This document shows, piece by piece, positions 8,333 through 17,187 of a stretch of 64,000 nucleotides of DNA; within the stretch, counting starts at the first letter, position 1; the number at the start of each line of letters is the position of its first letter. Position numbers and translations under genes: made by a program. Under the pieces are notes generated by a model. That model did not search any database and was not told where the DNA came from. It saw only the letters and a list, made by a program, of their open reading frames with translations. The stretch spans positions 176,563-240,562 of the forward strand of contig NZ_JACHIN010000008.1 of NCBI RefSeq assembly GCF_014203235.1. Reading direction: 5' to 3'. Origin of the DNA: Nonomuraea endophytica (GTDB lineage: Bacteria; Actinomycetota; Actinomycetes; Streptosporangiales; Streptosporangiaceae).

Positions 8333-9222
8333 GACCCAAGCTTATCGACCGCAAGCCCCAGCAGATCGGGCGCGTCGTAGGGCAGCCAGACCACGCGGGG
8401 GTCGCGGCGGAACCACGACTCCTGGCGGCGGGCGAAGCGCCGGGTGGCCCGGACGGTCTCGGCGATCGCCTCCTCCTCCGTCCATTCTCCCGCCAGATAT
8501 TTCATGACCTGGGCGTAGCCGAGCGCGCGGCCCGCCGTACGGCCGTCGGCCAGGCCCTGGTCGAGCAGGACCCGCACCTCGTCCACCAGGCCCGCCTCCC
8601 ACATCCGCCCGACCCGCAGCTCGATGCGGGCGTCCAGTTCGGGGCGCGGCACGTCGAGGCCGATCTGGACACTCGGGTAGAGCGCCTCGTAGGAGGGCAT
8701 CGTCGCCGAGAAGGGACGGCCGGAGAACTCGATGACCTCCAGCGCGCGCACGATCCGCCGGCCGTTGCCGGGCAGGATCGCCTCGGCGGCCTTGGGGTCG
8801 CTGGCCCGGAGCCGCTCATATAGGACGGCGGGCCCCACCTGGGCCAGCTCCGCCTCCAGCCGGGCGCGGACCACCGGGTCGGTTCCGGGGAAGTCGAGGT
8901 CGTCGAGGGCGGCGCGCACGTACAGGCCGCTCCCGCCGACGAGGATCGGCACCTCCAGCTTGTCCAGCAGCGGCCGGACCAGCCGCTGGTACTCGGCCAC
9001 GCTGGCGGTGACGGTCACATCCCAGATGTCCAGCAGATGGTGAGGAACACCTCGTTGTTCGGTTTGGGAGAGTTTCGCCGTTCCAATGTTCATTCCTCGG
9101 TAAAGCTGCATGGAGTCGGCATTGATGCATTCGCCCCCCAGCCGGAGGGCCAGATCCACGGCGAGATCGGACTTTCCGGCCGCGGTGGGCCCCACGACGG
9201 CGATGACAGGCTGCTTGCGCAC
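8329..9222 (-). CDS. miaA: tRNA dimethylallyltransferase
   Basis: This enzyme adds the dimethylallyl group to N6 of A37 in tRNAs reading UNN codons, the step before MiaB. It has 297 residues with the P-loop VVGPTAAGKSDL near the N-terminus, the NADSMQLYRGMNIGTAK block, the LVGGSGLY motif and the RRQ-SWFRRD C-terminal tRNA-binding segment. The GTG at 9222 was chosen because residues upstream of VRKQPVIAVVGPT are low-quality and unlike the family. miaB lies 4.6 kb away on the same strand, as usual in this phylum. Confidence 0.95.
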   Translation of the reverse strand: MRKQPVIAVVGPTAAGKSDLAVDLALRLGGECINADSMQLYRGMNIGTAKLSQTEQRGVPHHLLDIWDVTVTASVAEYQRLVRPLLDKLEVPILVGGSGLYVRAALDDLDFPGTDPVVRARLEAELAQVGPAVLYERLRASDPKAAEAILPGNGRRIVRALEVIEFSGRPFSATMPSYEALYPSVQIGLDVPRPELDARIELRVGRMWEAGLVDEVRVLLDQGLADGRTAGRALGYAQVMKYLAGEWTEEEAIAETVRATRRFARRQESWFRRDPRVVWLPYDAPDLLGLAVDKLGS

Positions 9223-9301
9223 ACCGATAAGTGTGTCAACACAAGGGGTATGAAGGAGACGACGGCTCGGGGGGGCCGTCAATGAGACATCGGGGGAAGA
9301 C

Positions 9302-9583
9302 ATGTCGATTTTCGACAAGGTCAAGGAGATGTTCGGCGGGCACGACGAGAAGCTGAAGAACATCCCCGAACAGGCCAAAGACACCGCCGGTCAGACTCAG
9401 GACTCGGCGGGCGGCATGATGGACAACCTGCGCGAGAAGGCCGAGGACGCCGCCAACCAGGGCATCGACAAGGCCTCGACGGCCGCGAGCGACGCCACCG
9501 GCGGCAAGTACGACGAGCACATCGCCAGGGGCACCGACATGGCCAAGGACGCCGCCGACAAGATCGACGGCAAGGAAGGCTAG
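9302..9583 (+). CDS. Small Rv0909/MT0933-like putative antitoxin
   Basis: This 93-residue hydrophilic, lysine/aspartate-rich protein starts MSIFDKVKEMFGGHDEK and contains GIDKAS and TGGKYDEH segments. This is the pattern of actinobacterial proteins annotated as MT0933-like antitoxins. A GGGGGAAGAC stretch lies just before the ATG. No toxin gene is adjacent, so the toxin-antitoxin label is inherited from the family name only. The protein also resembles stress-related CsbD-like helical proteins. It is divergent from miaA and overlaps the 3' end of ogt by 4 bp. Confidence 0.65.
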   Translation: MSIFDKVKEMFGGHDEKLKNIPEQAKDTAGQTQDSAGGMMDNLREKAEDAANQGIDKASTAASDATGGKYDEHIARGTDMAKDAADKIDGKEG

Positions 9584-10074
9584 AGATCCAGCAGCGTGGG
9601 CTGCAGATAGCCCTCGTGGGTGAGCAGCCAGCGTTTGGTCTCCACGCCGATACCACCGCTGAAGCCGCCCAGGCCCGCCGCCGCGAGCACGCGGTGGCAG
9701 GGCACCACGATCGGGATCGGGTTCGAGCCCATGATCGACCCGATCCCGCGTGCGGGCACGCTCGTGCCGCTCAGCAGGGCGAGCTCGCCGTAGGTGACGA
9801 CCTTCCCGTACGGCACGCGGTGCAGAGCACGTAGCACCGCCCGCCGCGACCCGGCCATGAGACTCCAGTCGATGGGCGTCTCGAACGTCTTGAGCTCACC
9901 GGCGAAATAAAGCTTCAGCTCATCGAGCACGAAAGCCGTACGATCCGGGTCATGAATCTCGTCGAGGCCGACCTGGAGCGGCCGCCAGCCCGTCGCGACC
10001 AGCCCGTCCTCGGTGACGGCCACGTGGAAGGCGCCGACGGGCGTCGGCAGCTGAGCGTAGGCGACGGTGAGCAT
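9580..10074 (-). CDS. ogt: Methylated-DNA-protein cysteine methyltransferase
   Basis: This suicide repair protein removes O6-alkyl groups from guanine by transferring them to its own cysteine. It has 164 residues; the acceptor Cys126 sits in IVVPCHRVL, preceded by the DNA-binding VPYGKVVTYGELA helix region and followed by GGFSGGIGVETKRWLL. Its ATG at 10074 lies inside the start region of the divergent RNase Z gene, leaving no spacer between the two reading frames. Confidence 0.94.
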   Translation of the reverse strand: MLTVAYAQLPTPVGAFHVAVTEDGLVATGWRPLQVGLDEIHDPDRTAFVLDELKLYFAGELKTFETPIDWSLMAGSRRAVLRALHRVPYGKVVTYGELALLSGTSVPARGIGSIMGSNPIPIVVPCHRVLAAAGLGGFSGGIGVETKRWLLTHEGYLQPTLLDL

Positions 10075-10972
10075 CGTGTCCTCTCGTGAACTGGTCGTGC
10101 TGGGGACCTCAAGCGCGGTCCCTACCCGACACCGTAATCACAATGGCTATGTTTTGCGGTGGGATGGCCAGGGCTACCTGTTCGATCCCGGCGAGGGCAG
10201 CCAGCGCCAGCTCCTGCACGCCGGGCTCAGCTCCAGCCAGCTGCACTGGATCTGCGTCACGCATTTCCACGGCGACCACTGCCTCGGCGTGCCCGGCATC
10301 GTCCAGCGCATCGCCCGCGACCGGGTGAAACACGAGGTCAAGGCGGTCTACCCGGCCAGCGGCCAGGAATACTGGAACCGGCTGCGCCACGCCGCGGTCT
10401 TCACCGACACCGAGACCATCACCGAACACCCCGTCTCCGGCGACACCGCCACGCTGCCGCCGCTGACCGCGCGCCGTCTGTCCCACCCCGTCGAGTCCTA
10501 CGGCTACCGCCTGCAGGAACCCGACGGCCGCCGCATGCTCCCGGAACGCCTCAGAAAGCACGGCATCACCGGCCCCGACGTGCGCGTCCTGCAGGAGGAA
10601 GGCGCGCTGCGCGGCGTCACGCTGGAGATGTGCAGCGTGCCACGCCCCGGCCAGTCGGCCGCGTTCATCATGGACACCCGCCTGTGCGAGAACGTCTTCA
10701 CCCTGGCCGACGGCGTGGACCTGCTGGTCATCGAGTCCACGTTCCTGTCGGCGGAAGCCGCCCTGGCCAAGGACTACGGCCATCTGACCGCGCAGGACGC
10801 CGCGCTCGTGGCCAAGGAGTCGGGCGCGCGCCGCCTGGTCCTGACCCACTTCTCCGAGCGCTACGGCCTCGACGCCGAGCCGGTCTTCCTGGAGGAGGCC
10901 CGCGCGGTCTTCGACGGCGACGTGATCGTGGCCCGCGACCTCATGACCGTCCAGGTCCCGAAACGCCCCTAG
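10067..10972 (+). CDS. rnz: Ribonuclease Z-type metallo-beta-lactamase nuclease
   Basis: This is a 301-residue tRNA 3'-end endonuclease of the RNase Z/BN group. It has the zinc motif THFHGDH (65-71), the opening LVVLGTSSAVPTRHRN, a central HPVESYGYRL block and the C-terminal LVLTHFSERY histidine motif. It should process tRNA precursors in the cytoplasm. The start is uncertain: GTG 10067 overlaps the divergent ogt start by 8 bp, while GTG 10076 in the same frame would remove the overlap and three residues. The 3' end overlaps the convergent downstream gene by 4 bp. Confidence 0.9.
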   Translation: MSIVSSRELVVLGTSSAVPTRHRNHNGYVLRWDGQGYLFDPGEGSQRQLLHAGLSSSQLHWICVTHFHGDHCLGVPGIVQRIARDRVKHEVKAVYPASGQEYWNRLRHAAVFTDTETITEHPVSGDTATLPPLTARRLSHPVESYGYRLQEPDGRRMLPERLRKHGITGPDVRVLQEEGALRGVTLEMCSVPRPGQSAAFIMDTRLCENVFTLADGVDLLVIESTFLSAEAALAKDYGHLTAQDAALVAKESGARRLVLTHFSERYGLDAEPVFLEEARAVFDGDVIVARDLMTVQVPKRP

Positions 10973-11637
10973 CGCCACACAGCCACGACATAACCAACCC
11001 CGTAGGGCGCGCACTCCAGAACCAGTTCCGGCCGCAACTCCACCCCCGCCGCCGCTCCGGCCAGCACCTGCAGCGGCGCCCGCCCGCCGACCCAAAGCTC
11101 CGCCGCCTCAGTGGGGTCGAGCTCCGCGATCGCCGCGAGGTCCGCCTCGGCGAGCGCCTTGACCAGCCTTCTCTGGTACGGCTCCGCCGCGGGATCCAGG
11201 TAACCGGGGGACTTGCCGGTCAGCTTGGCCGAGCCGTCCGCCATGACCAGCAGCGCCACCCGGGCCCCGGAAGCCAGCCGTCCCCCCAGCTCCACGCACT
11301 CGGCGGGACTCGCGTCCACTGCCACCGCCCGGAACCCGTCCGGGTCGCCGCCCAGCAGCCATCGGCCGATCGTCAGGGACAACGGCAGCACCGGATCGCC
11401 CTCACCGGTCCTGACGTCCACGCCCCAGGGGGCCAGCGAACCCGCCGAGCGCGGGCCGTACTCGCGTGTGGTGTCGTCACCGCCGACGACGAGCAGCAGG
11501 TCGGGCGCGGCGGCACGCAGGGCGGCCACGGCCTCCGCGCAGGCGGCGCGCAGACCGTCGAGCTCGGGGGCGGCGGCACCGGCGAACTCGGGCACGATCA
11601 GCGGAGGATGCGGGCAGACGGCCGCGGCGACAAGCAC
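10969..11637 (-). CDS. Class III extradiol dioxygenase-like protein
   Basis: This 222-residue protein has the LigB-like fold seen in a conserved actinobacterial family located near miaA/miaB. The start VAAAVCPHPPLIVPEF supplies the expected metal-binding histidine. LLLVVGGDDTTREYGP and VALLVMADGSAKLTGKSPGYLD match the fold's later blocks, although the second metal histidine of true dioxygenases is not obvious, so catalysis is unproven. The substrate is unknown. It stands alone between two convergent genes' ends. Confidence 0.75.
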   Translation of the reverse strand: MLVAAAVCPHPPLIVPEFAGAAAPELDGLRAACAEAVAALRAAAPDLLLVVGGDDTTREYGPRSAGSLAPWGVDVRTGEGDPVLPLSLTIGRWLLGGDPDGFRAVAVDASPAECVELGGRLASGARVALLVMADGSAKLTGKSPGYLDPAAEPYQRRLVKALAEADLAAIAELDPTEAAELWVGGRAPLQVLAGAAAGVELRPELVLECAPYGVGYVVAVWR

Positions 11638-11673
11638 GCCGCCAGGTTATGCGAAGGCCCGCCGGCGCTTCAC

Positions 11674-12408
11674 CTACAGATAGGGGTTGCGCCCTTCGCG
11701 GACCCGCTCGAACAGCTGAACGGCGTGGGCATGGGCCGCCGCGTGCAACCCGTGACCGAAGCTGATCCGGGCCACCCCCATCGCGCCCAGTTCGGCCAGG
11801 CCCGGTGAGCCCTTGTGGAAGATCACGTTCACCGGGCCGTCGATCTCAGCTACCAGGCCGGCAGGGTCCGGCGCGAGGATCGGGTAAACGCAGTCGGCGC
11901 CCGCCTCCAGGTACCGATGGGCCCTGGCCACAGCGTCCTCGCGCGTCTTGTCGCCGCCCAGGAAGGTGTCGACCCGGGCGTTGACCACCAGCTCCGCCCC
12001 GGCGGCGGCCCGTACCTCGGCCAGGAAGTCCGCCTGCTCCCCCGGGTCGATCATCCGGCCGGTGCGGGGATCGGAATCCTCCAGATTGCAGCCAACCGCG
12101 CCTGTGGCCAGCAGCCGCTCGACCAGCTCGGCCGGCTTGAGCCCGTAGCCTCGTTCGACGTCGGCGGTCACCGGCACGTCCACGACCCGCGCGATCCGCC
12201 CCACCGCGGCCAGCATCTCGGCCACCGGCGTGGCCTCACCGTCGTCGTAGCCCAGCACCCGCGCGATCGCCGCACTCCCGGTGGCCACCACGGCGAACCC
12301 CGCCTCCCGGACGGCCCGCGCCGACGCGGCGTCCCAGACGTTGGGCAGGATCAGGGGATCACCGGGCACGTGCAGAGCTCGCAGGACAGCGGCCTTCTGA
12401 CTCGTCAT
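11674..12408 (-). CDS. Isocitrate lyase/PEP mutase family protein
   Basis: This 244-residue TIM-barrel enzyme belongs to the branch annotated as carboxyvinyl-carboxyphosphonate phosphorylmutase or 2-methylisocitrate lyase-like. Visible blocks are ILPNVWDAASARAV, the metal/substrate segment VTADVERGYG, VGCNLEDSD and VVNARVDTFL. The cysteine-containing KKCGH loop of isocitrate lyases is absent, so C-C lyase activity on methylisocitrate is doubtful. Neighbours give no pathway, as no phosphonate or methylcitrate genes are present. It is probably monocistronic. Confidence 0.8.
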   Translation of the reverse strand: MTSQKAAVLRALHVPGDPLILPNVWDAASARAVREAGFAVVATGSAAIARVLGYDDGEATPVAEMLAAVGRIARVVDVPVTADVERGYGLKPAELVERLLATGAVGCNLEDSDPRTGRMIDPGEQADFLAEVRAAAGAELVVNARVDTFLGGDKTREDAVARAHRYLEAGADCVYPILAPDPAGLVAEIDGPVNVIFHKGSPGLAELGAMGVARISFGHGLHAAAHAHAVQLFERVREGRNPYL

Positions 12409-12497
12409 ACCCGCAACCTAGAGCGGCCCCAGGCCACCCCAGTAGGTCCATTAACCCCAAGAACCGCCCGACCACTCCAGTTTGGGGGTGCGGCGGG

Positions 12498-13025
12498 TCA
12501 GCAGCCGGACTTCGCGCACTGGCCGGTCAGCTCGCCGGCCGGGCCATCCGCCGGATTGTCCGGGGCGGTGGTGTTGGTCCCCGCCGACCCAGGCTTGTCC
12601 GTGCTGGGCTTACCGGTTCCGGGCTTGGGCGTCACCGGGTTGGCGGTGTTCGGCTTGGCCGGGACCTGGGGGTTGGGGTTCTGGGGGACGACGTCCTGGG
12701 GCAGGTTCTCGTTCCCGACATCGCCGTCCGTGGGAGCGTCGGTGCTGACGTCGCCCACCGAGGCGTCCTCGTCCTCGGCCAGCCGCGGATCCGGCTTCTG
12801 CTGCTGCGTCTGCTGGCCGGTCTGCGGCTGGGCGCCCCCGGCCGGGGACTTGTCGCCGCTGGCCAGGAAGAAGCCGGCGCCTCCCGCCGCGAACGCGACC
12901 ACCAGGGCCGACGCGACGATGATGACCGTCTTGCTCTTCTTGGAGGGGGTACGGCGTGCGGGCCGAGGCTCCTCGCCCGGTCCGGTGAGGATCTCAGGCC
13001 TGTCCGGCTCGGTCGGATGATGCAT
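12498..13025 (-). CDS. Proline/threonine-rich single-pass membrane protein
   Basis: This 175-residue protein has a short basic cytoplasmic N-terminus (RRTPSKKSK) and one membrane helix at about 33-55 (TVIIVASALVVAFAAGG). A roughly 110-residue extracytoplasmic tail is rich in Pro, Gln, Asp and Thr, and the last eight residues, GQCAKSGC, hold two cysteines. No enzyme domain is visible. The tail looks like a wall-spanning spacer, and the terminal Cys pair could form a disulfide. It is divergent from a similarly built protein 50 bp away. Function unknown. Confidence 0.7.
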   Translation of the reverse strand: MHHPTEPDRPEILTGPGEEPRPARRTPSKKSKTVIIVASALVVAFAAGGAGFFLASGDKSPAGGAQPQTGQQTQQQKPDPRLAEDEDASVGDVSTDAPTDGDVGNENLPQDVVPQNPNPQVPAKPNTANPVTPKPGTGKPSTDKPGSAGTNTTAPDNPADGPAGELTGQCAKSGC

Positions 13026-13075
13026 GGGGGACAGCTCCCTGCGGTCGTATCGGGAAAGCTCGCCGGCTTCCGCGG

Positions 13076-13696
13076 GTGATGGACCACACTAGCCGCAGCA
13101 GTGGAATGCTCGCACACCATTCACAGCAACATTCACTAAGGAATCACGACTTGTCACGCTTTGGAGCCATTCGCCCAGGTGGGCGGGGTCGGCTAACGTC
13201 CGCCATATCCGTGGTGATCGTCTTGGCCGTGGCCGGTTTCGGCATTCTGCTGGCATTCGGGCCTTCCGAACGATCACCCGAACTCCACTATCGGGTAACG
13301 CCCCTTTCCCCACCACCACCCCCAACCGGCAACGCCAACGCCGCCTGGATCCAGTTGGTCCCCGCCCCCGGCACGACAACACCTCTGCCCCGGGCAACAA
13401 GCCTGGGCCCTCCCCCGGCAGACGGCTTCCCCCCGACCCTGCCCAGCGCCACGTACTCCCCTCGGAACCACCCCCGCCAGGACAGCGCCAGCAAGGCCAA
13501 TCCCCCGGCACAGAGCGGCCCTCCGGCAAGCAGCAACCCACCGGCGCCGAGCGTCTCCCCGGCCAACACCGAAACCCCCGCCCAACCTGCACAGCAGGCC
13601 CCCGACCCGGCACCGAACCCAGGTCACAACCCGTGTGCCACGTTCCAGGACTTCCGCCGGGACTACTGCGACCGACTGCTCGGCAGGCCCAGCTGA
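13076..13696 (+). CDS. Proline-rich single-pass membrane protein
   Basis: Up to 206 residues encode a basic N-terminus, a membrane helix at about 42-62 (SAISVVIVLAVAGFGILLAF), then about 120 residues dominated by Pro, Ala, Ser and Asn. The C-terminal block NPCATFQDFRRDYCDR has two cysteines nine residues apart. The layout mirrors that of the divergent gene at 12498-13025, though the sequences are not similar. Possible ATG starts lie at 13076, 13079 and 13106, none with a strong ribosome binding site. Function unknown. Confidence 0.6.
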   Translation: MMDHTSRSSGMLAHHSQQHSLRNHDLSRFGAIRPGGRGRLTSAISVVIVLAVAGFGILLAFGPSERSPELHYRVTPLSPPPPPTGNANAAWIQLVPAPGTTTPLPRATSLGPPPADGFPPTLPSATYSPRNHPRQDSASKANPPAQSGPPASSNPPAPSVSPANTETPAQPAQQAPDPAPNPGHNPCATFQDFRRDYCDRLLGRPS

Positions 13697-13720
13697 CCCC
13701 GGAACAGGGGGTCTACGTGC

Positions 13721-13822
13721 GTTGTAGCGGCGGGGACCACGTCCGACTGCCGGCCACCGGACAGGGCCGCCCGCCGGTGTCGGCGGGCGGTGTGGGCGGC
13801 GGCTTGCCGTAACGGATAGAGG
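13721..13822. repeat. Dispersed intergenic element, copy B
   Basis: This second copy of the ~102-bp element (see 3069) keeps the left block GCGGCGGGGACCACGTCCGAC and the right block GGCTTGCCGTAACGGATAGAG. The middle differs from copies A and C. It lies between convergent genes, ending 43 bp past the miaB stop as read on the minus strand. Confidence 0.7.
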
Positions 13823-13865
13823 GCGGACAGAGAACCGAACAGCAACGACCCACAACAAAGAGGGT

Positions 13866-15350
13866 CTAGGAGGGGGAGCAGACGGCGGGAGGAAGAGGCG
13901 CGGGACGGCCGATGGTGGGCATGCCGAGCGAGATCCCCTTGGGCGTGGAAAAGCCCTGTCGCGCCGCCCAGGCATCGCCGGCGCGGGTGCGGCGGAGAGA
14001 GCGGAGAGCCCCGTCGGCCACCAGGTGGTGCGGCGCAGCGTAAGTGACCTCGACCGTCACCATGTCACCGGGCCGCGGCGTCTCGTCGCCCACCGCGAAG
14101 TGCACCAGCCGGTTGTCGCCGGCGCGCCCGCTCAGCCGCAGCGTGGCCGCGTCCTTGCGGCCCTCGCCCTCCGCGACCAGCACCTCCAGCGTCCGCCCGA
14201 CCTGCTTCTTGTTCTCCGCCCAGGAGATCTCCTCCTGCAGGGCCACCAGCCGCTCGTAGCGCTCCTGCACCACTTCCTTGGGCAGCTGGTCGGGCATGGT
14301 GGCGGCGGGCGTGCCGGGGCGGATGGAGTATTGGAAGGTGAAGGCGTTGGCGAAGCGCGACTCGCGCACCACGTCGAGCGTGGCCTGGAAGTCCTCTTCG
14401 GTCTCGCCGGGGAAGCCGACGATGATGTCGGTGGAGATCGCGGCGTCGGGCATGGCGTCGCGGACCCGGGAGATGATGCCGAGGTAGCGCTCGGCCCGGT
14501 ACGAACGGCGCATCGCCTTCAGCACCCGGTCGGAACCCGACTGCAGCGGCATGTGCAGCTGGTGCATCACGTTGGGCGTCTCGGCCATGGCGGCGATCAC
14601 GTCGTCGGTGAACGCGGCCGGGTGCGGCGAGGTGAAGCGGACCCGCTCCAGCCCCTCGACGGTGCCGCAGGCGCGCAGCAGCTTGCCGAAGGCGAGCCGG
14701 TCGCCGAACTCCACACCGTAGGTGTTGACGTTCTGGCCCAGCAGGGTGACTTCGAGGACGCCCTGGTCGACCAGGGTCCGGACCTCGTTCAGCACGTCGC
14801 CGGGGCGACGGTCCTTCTCCTTGCCGCGCAGCGCCGGCACGATGCAGAACGTGCACGTGTTGTTGCAGCCGACCGAGACCGACACCCACGCCGCGTAGGC
14901 CGACTCGCGCTTGGTCGGCAGCGTCGACGGGAAGACCTCCAGCGACTCCTTGAGCTCGACCTGCGCCTCGCCGGCGATCCGCGCCCGCTCCAGCAGCACC
15001 GGCAGTGATCCGATGTTGTGGGTGCCGAACACGACGTCCACCCACGGCGCCTTGCGAACGATCTCGCCCTGGTCCTTCTGCGCCAGGCAGCCGCCGACGG
15101 CGATCTGCATGTCCGGGTTCTTGACCTTGGCGGGACGCAGGTGGCCGAGGTTGCCGTAGAGGCGGTTGTCGGCGTTTTCCCTGACGGCGCAGGTGTTGAA
15201 GACGACCACGTCGGCGGTCTCGCCATCGGTCGCGGCCACGTAGCCCGCGTCTTCCAGCAGGCCCGACAGCCGCTCGGAGTCGTGCACGTTCATCTGGCAC
15301 CCGTATGTGCGCACTTCGTAGGTGCGGGCGCTCTCCTGGGTAACAGTCAT
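13866..15350 (-). CDS. miaB: tRNA-2-methylthio-N6-dimethylallyladenosine synthase
   Basis: This radical-SAM methylthiotransferase converts i6A37 to ms2i6A37 in tRNA, acting after MiaA. Its 494 residues contain the N-terminal UPF0004 domain with cluster cysteines 18, 54 and 88. The radical-SAM motif CNNTCTFC follows (Cys162, 166, 169), then blocks such as LLGQNVNTYG and HMPLQSGSDRVL and a C-terminal TRAM domain. An extra tail of about 35 residues after the TRAM domain (from AWAARQGF on) is proline-rich and unlike the core. It is divergent from the amino acid ABC importer. Confidence 0.96.
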   Translation of the reverse strand: MTVTQESARTYEVRTYGCQMNVHDSERLSGLLEDAGYVAATDGETADVVVFNTCAVRENADNRLYGNLGHLRPAKVKNPDMQIAVGGCLAQKDQGEIVRKAPWVDVVFGTHNIGSLPVLLERARIAGEAQVELKESLEVFPSTLPTKRESAYAAWVSVSVGCNNTCTFCIVPALRGKEKDRRPGDVLNEVRTLVDQGVLEVTLLGQNVNTYGVEFGDRLAFGKLLRACGTVEGLERVRFTSPHPAAFTDDVIAAMAETPNVMHQLHMPLQSGSDRVLKAMRRSYRAERYLGIISRVRDAMPDAAISTDIIVGFPGETEEDFQATLDVVRESRFANAFTFQYSIRPGTPAATMPDQLPKEVVQERYERLVALQEEISWAENKKQVGRTLEVLVAEGEGRKDAATLRLSGRAGDNRLVHFAVGDETPRPGDMVTVEVTYAAPHHLVADGALRSLRRTRAGDAWAARQGFSTPKGISLGMPTIGRPAPLPPAVCSPS

Positions 15351-15487
15351 CGCACGTTCAAGGGTAGTCGTTGTACGGCTTGCGCCGTCCCCCTCACTGG
15401 CTAAAACTCCAGCTTGGTGGCGTGATGTGATCGGATCGGTACCGCCCGGTTAGTGACCAGCGTCCTTACGCCCTTTAGGTTGCATCC

Positions 15488-16243
15488 ATGACGGAGAACG
15501 GGCACGCGTCTCCACTAGTACAAATGGAGAACGTCAACAAGCACTTCGGGGCGCTGCACGTCCTGAGGGACATCAACCTGACCGTCTCCCGTGGCGAGGT
15601 TCTGGTCGTGATCGGCCCTTCCGGTGGAGGGAAGTCGACGCTCTGCCGTACCATCAACCGGCTTGAGACCATCGACGCCGGGAAGATCGTCTTTGACGGG
15701 CAGGTGCTTCCGGACGAGGGCAAGGCGCTGGCCAAGCTCCGGTCCGAGGTCGGGATGGTGTTCCAGTCGTTCAACCTGTTCGCCCACAAGACGATCCGCG
15801 AGAACGTCACCCTGGGCCCCACCAAGGTGCGCGGCACGGCGAAGGATCAGGCCGACAAGCGGGCGATGGAGCTGTTGGAGCGGGTGGGCATCGCCACGCA
15901 GGCGGACAAGTACCCCGCGCAGCTCTCGGGTGGGCAGCAGCAGCGCGTCGCGATTGCCAGAGCGCTCGCGATGGATCCGAAGATGATCCTTTTCGACGAG
16001 CCCACCTCGGCCCTGGACCCGGAGATGGTCCAGGAGGTTCTCGACGTCATGATCGGGCTCGCGCGCGACGGGATGACCATGATGGTCGTCACGCACGAGA
16101 TGGGGTTCGCACGCAGGGCGGCAAACCGGGTCGTGTTCATGGCCGACGGGCAGATCGTCGAAGAGAACACCCCTGACGAGTTCTTCACCAACGCCCAGAC
16201 CGACCGGGCGCGGGACTTCCTGTCGAAGATCCTCACGCACTGA
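15488..16243 (+). CDS. gluA: Glutamate-type amino acid ABC importer ATPase
   Basis: This 251-residue ATP-binding subunit has Walker A GPSGGGKST, signature LSGGQQQRVAIARAL, Walker B ILFDEPTSALDPE and the H-loop VVTHEMGFA, the pattern of polar amino acid transporters. It energises the two permeases encoded downstream. It is the first gene of a four-gene plus-strand operon, 18 bp before the binding protein. The order ATPase, binding protein, permease, permease equals the Corynebacterium gluABCD operon, which is why the symbols are used. Specificity for glutamate rather than another polar amino acid is inferred from that match. Confidence 0.88.
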   Translation: MTENGHASPLVQMENVNKHFGALHVLRDINLTVSRGEVLVVIGPSGGGKSTLCRTINRLETIDAGKIVFDGQVLPDEGKALAKLRSEVGMVFQSFNLFAHKTIRENVTLGPTKVRGTAKDQADKRAMELLERVGIATQADKYPAQLSGGQQQRVAIARALAMDPKMILFDEPTSALDPEMVQEVLDVMIGLARDGMTMMVVTHEMGFARRAANRVVFMADGQIVEENTPDEFFTNAQTDRARDFLSKILTH

Positions 16244-16261
16244 AGATTGAGGTAGAGACTC

Positions 16262-17125
16262 ATGTACAAGCGTCGAATCGGCGCCGCGGGCGCCGTGGCC
16301 GCACTCGCGGTCGGACTGGCGGCCTGTGGCGGCGGCGGGGGCGGCAGCTACTCGACCGTGGTCGACAAGGTGACCGGTGCCAGCGAGATCATCGTGGGCA
16401 CCAAGTGGGACCAGCCCAGCCTGGGCCTGAAGACCGGCAACGAGCCCGTCGGCTATGACGTCGACATGGCCAAGGCCGTCATCAAGGAACTGGCCGCCGG
16501 CAAGGAAGTCAAGATCACCTGGAAGGAGGCGCCTTCCAAGAACCGCGAGGCCCTTCTCCAGAACGGCACCGTTGACATCATCTTCGCCACGTACTCCATC
16601 ACCGAGGAGCGCAAGGGCAAGGTCTCCTTCGCCGGGCCGTACATCGTCGCCCACCAGGACACCATGGTGCGCGCGGACGACGCGGCGATCGCCAAGGCGA
16701 TGGACCTCAAGGACAAGCGGATCTGCCAGGCCGCGGGCTCCAACTCCTACAAGCGCATCACCGACCCGCCGCCCGACGGCAAGCTGGGCCTGCCGGCCAA
16801 GCTGGTCGGCGCGAGCAACTACTCGGAGTGCGTGCAGAAGCTGAGCGGCTCGAACCTCGACGCGGTCACCACCGACGACCTGATCCTGGCGGGCTTCGCC
16901 AAGCAGGCCGGGGGCAACTTCAAGATCCTCGGTGACCCGTTCACCGACGAGAAGTACGGCATCGGCCTGAAGAAGGGCGACACCAAGACCTGCGAGGCGG
17001 TCAACAAGGCCGTCACCGCGCTGTACCAGAAGGGCGAGGCCCAGAAGATCTGGACCACGTGGTTCGGCGACGCCAAGGGCCTGACGGCGCCCACCGCGCC
17101 GCCGCCCGCCGAGGGTTGCGCGTAA
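16262..17125 (+). CDS. gluB: Glutamate-binding lipoprotein of ABC importer
   Basis: This 287-residue solute-binding protein has a basic start (MYKRR), a hydrophobic stretch and the lipobox GLAAC with Cys22, so it is exported and lipid-anchored. A glycine run follows the anchor. The SBP family 3 fold shows in IIVGTKWDQPSLG, GYDVDMAKAV and DIIFATYSITEERKGKVSFAGPY. The segments KRICQAAGSN and TTDDLILAGFA fit the glutamate-binding branch of actinobacteria. It captures the amino acid outside the membrane and delivers it to the GluC/GluD channel. Confidence 0.88.
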   Translation: MYKRRIGAAGAVAALAVGLAACGGGGGGSYSTVVDKVTGASEIIVGTKWDQPSLGLKTGNEPVGYDVDMAKAVIKELAAGKEVKITWKEAPSKNREALLQNGTVDIIFATYSITEERKGKVSFAGPYIVAHQDTMVRADDAAIAKAMDLKDKRICQAAGSNSYKRITDPPPDGKLGLPAKLVGASNYSECVQKLSGSNLDAVTTDDLILAGFAKQAGGNFKILGDPFTDEKYGIGLKKGDTKTCEAVNKAVTALYQKGEAQKIWTTWFGDAKGLTAPTAPPPAEGCA

Positions 17126-17187
17126 GGACACGCCCATGTCGCGGCGGCCGGTGATCCGGCCGCCGCTGCTATATGCGGTGGAGCACA

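Noticed and set aside
9302..9583. Toxin-antitoxin locus
   Set aside because: Only the antitoxin-like small protein is present; neighbours are miaA and ogt, with no toxin.
15440..15487. Promoter boxes before gluA
   Set aside because: TTAGTG and TAGGTT are about 20 bp apart and poor matches; not supportable.
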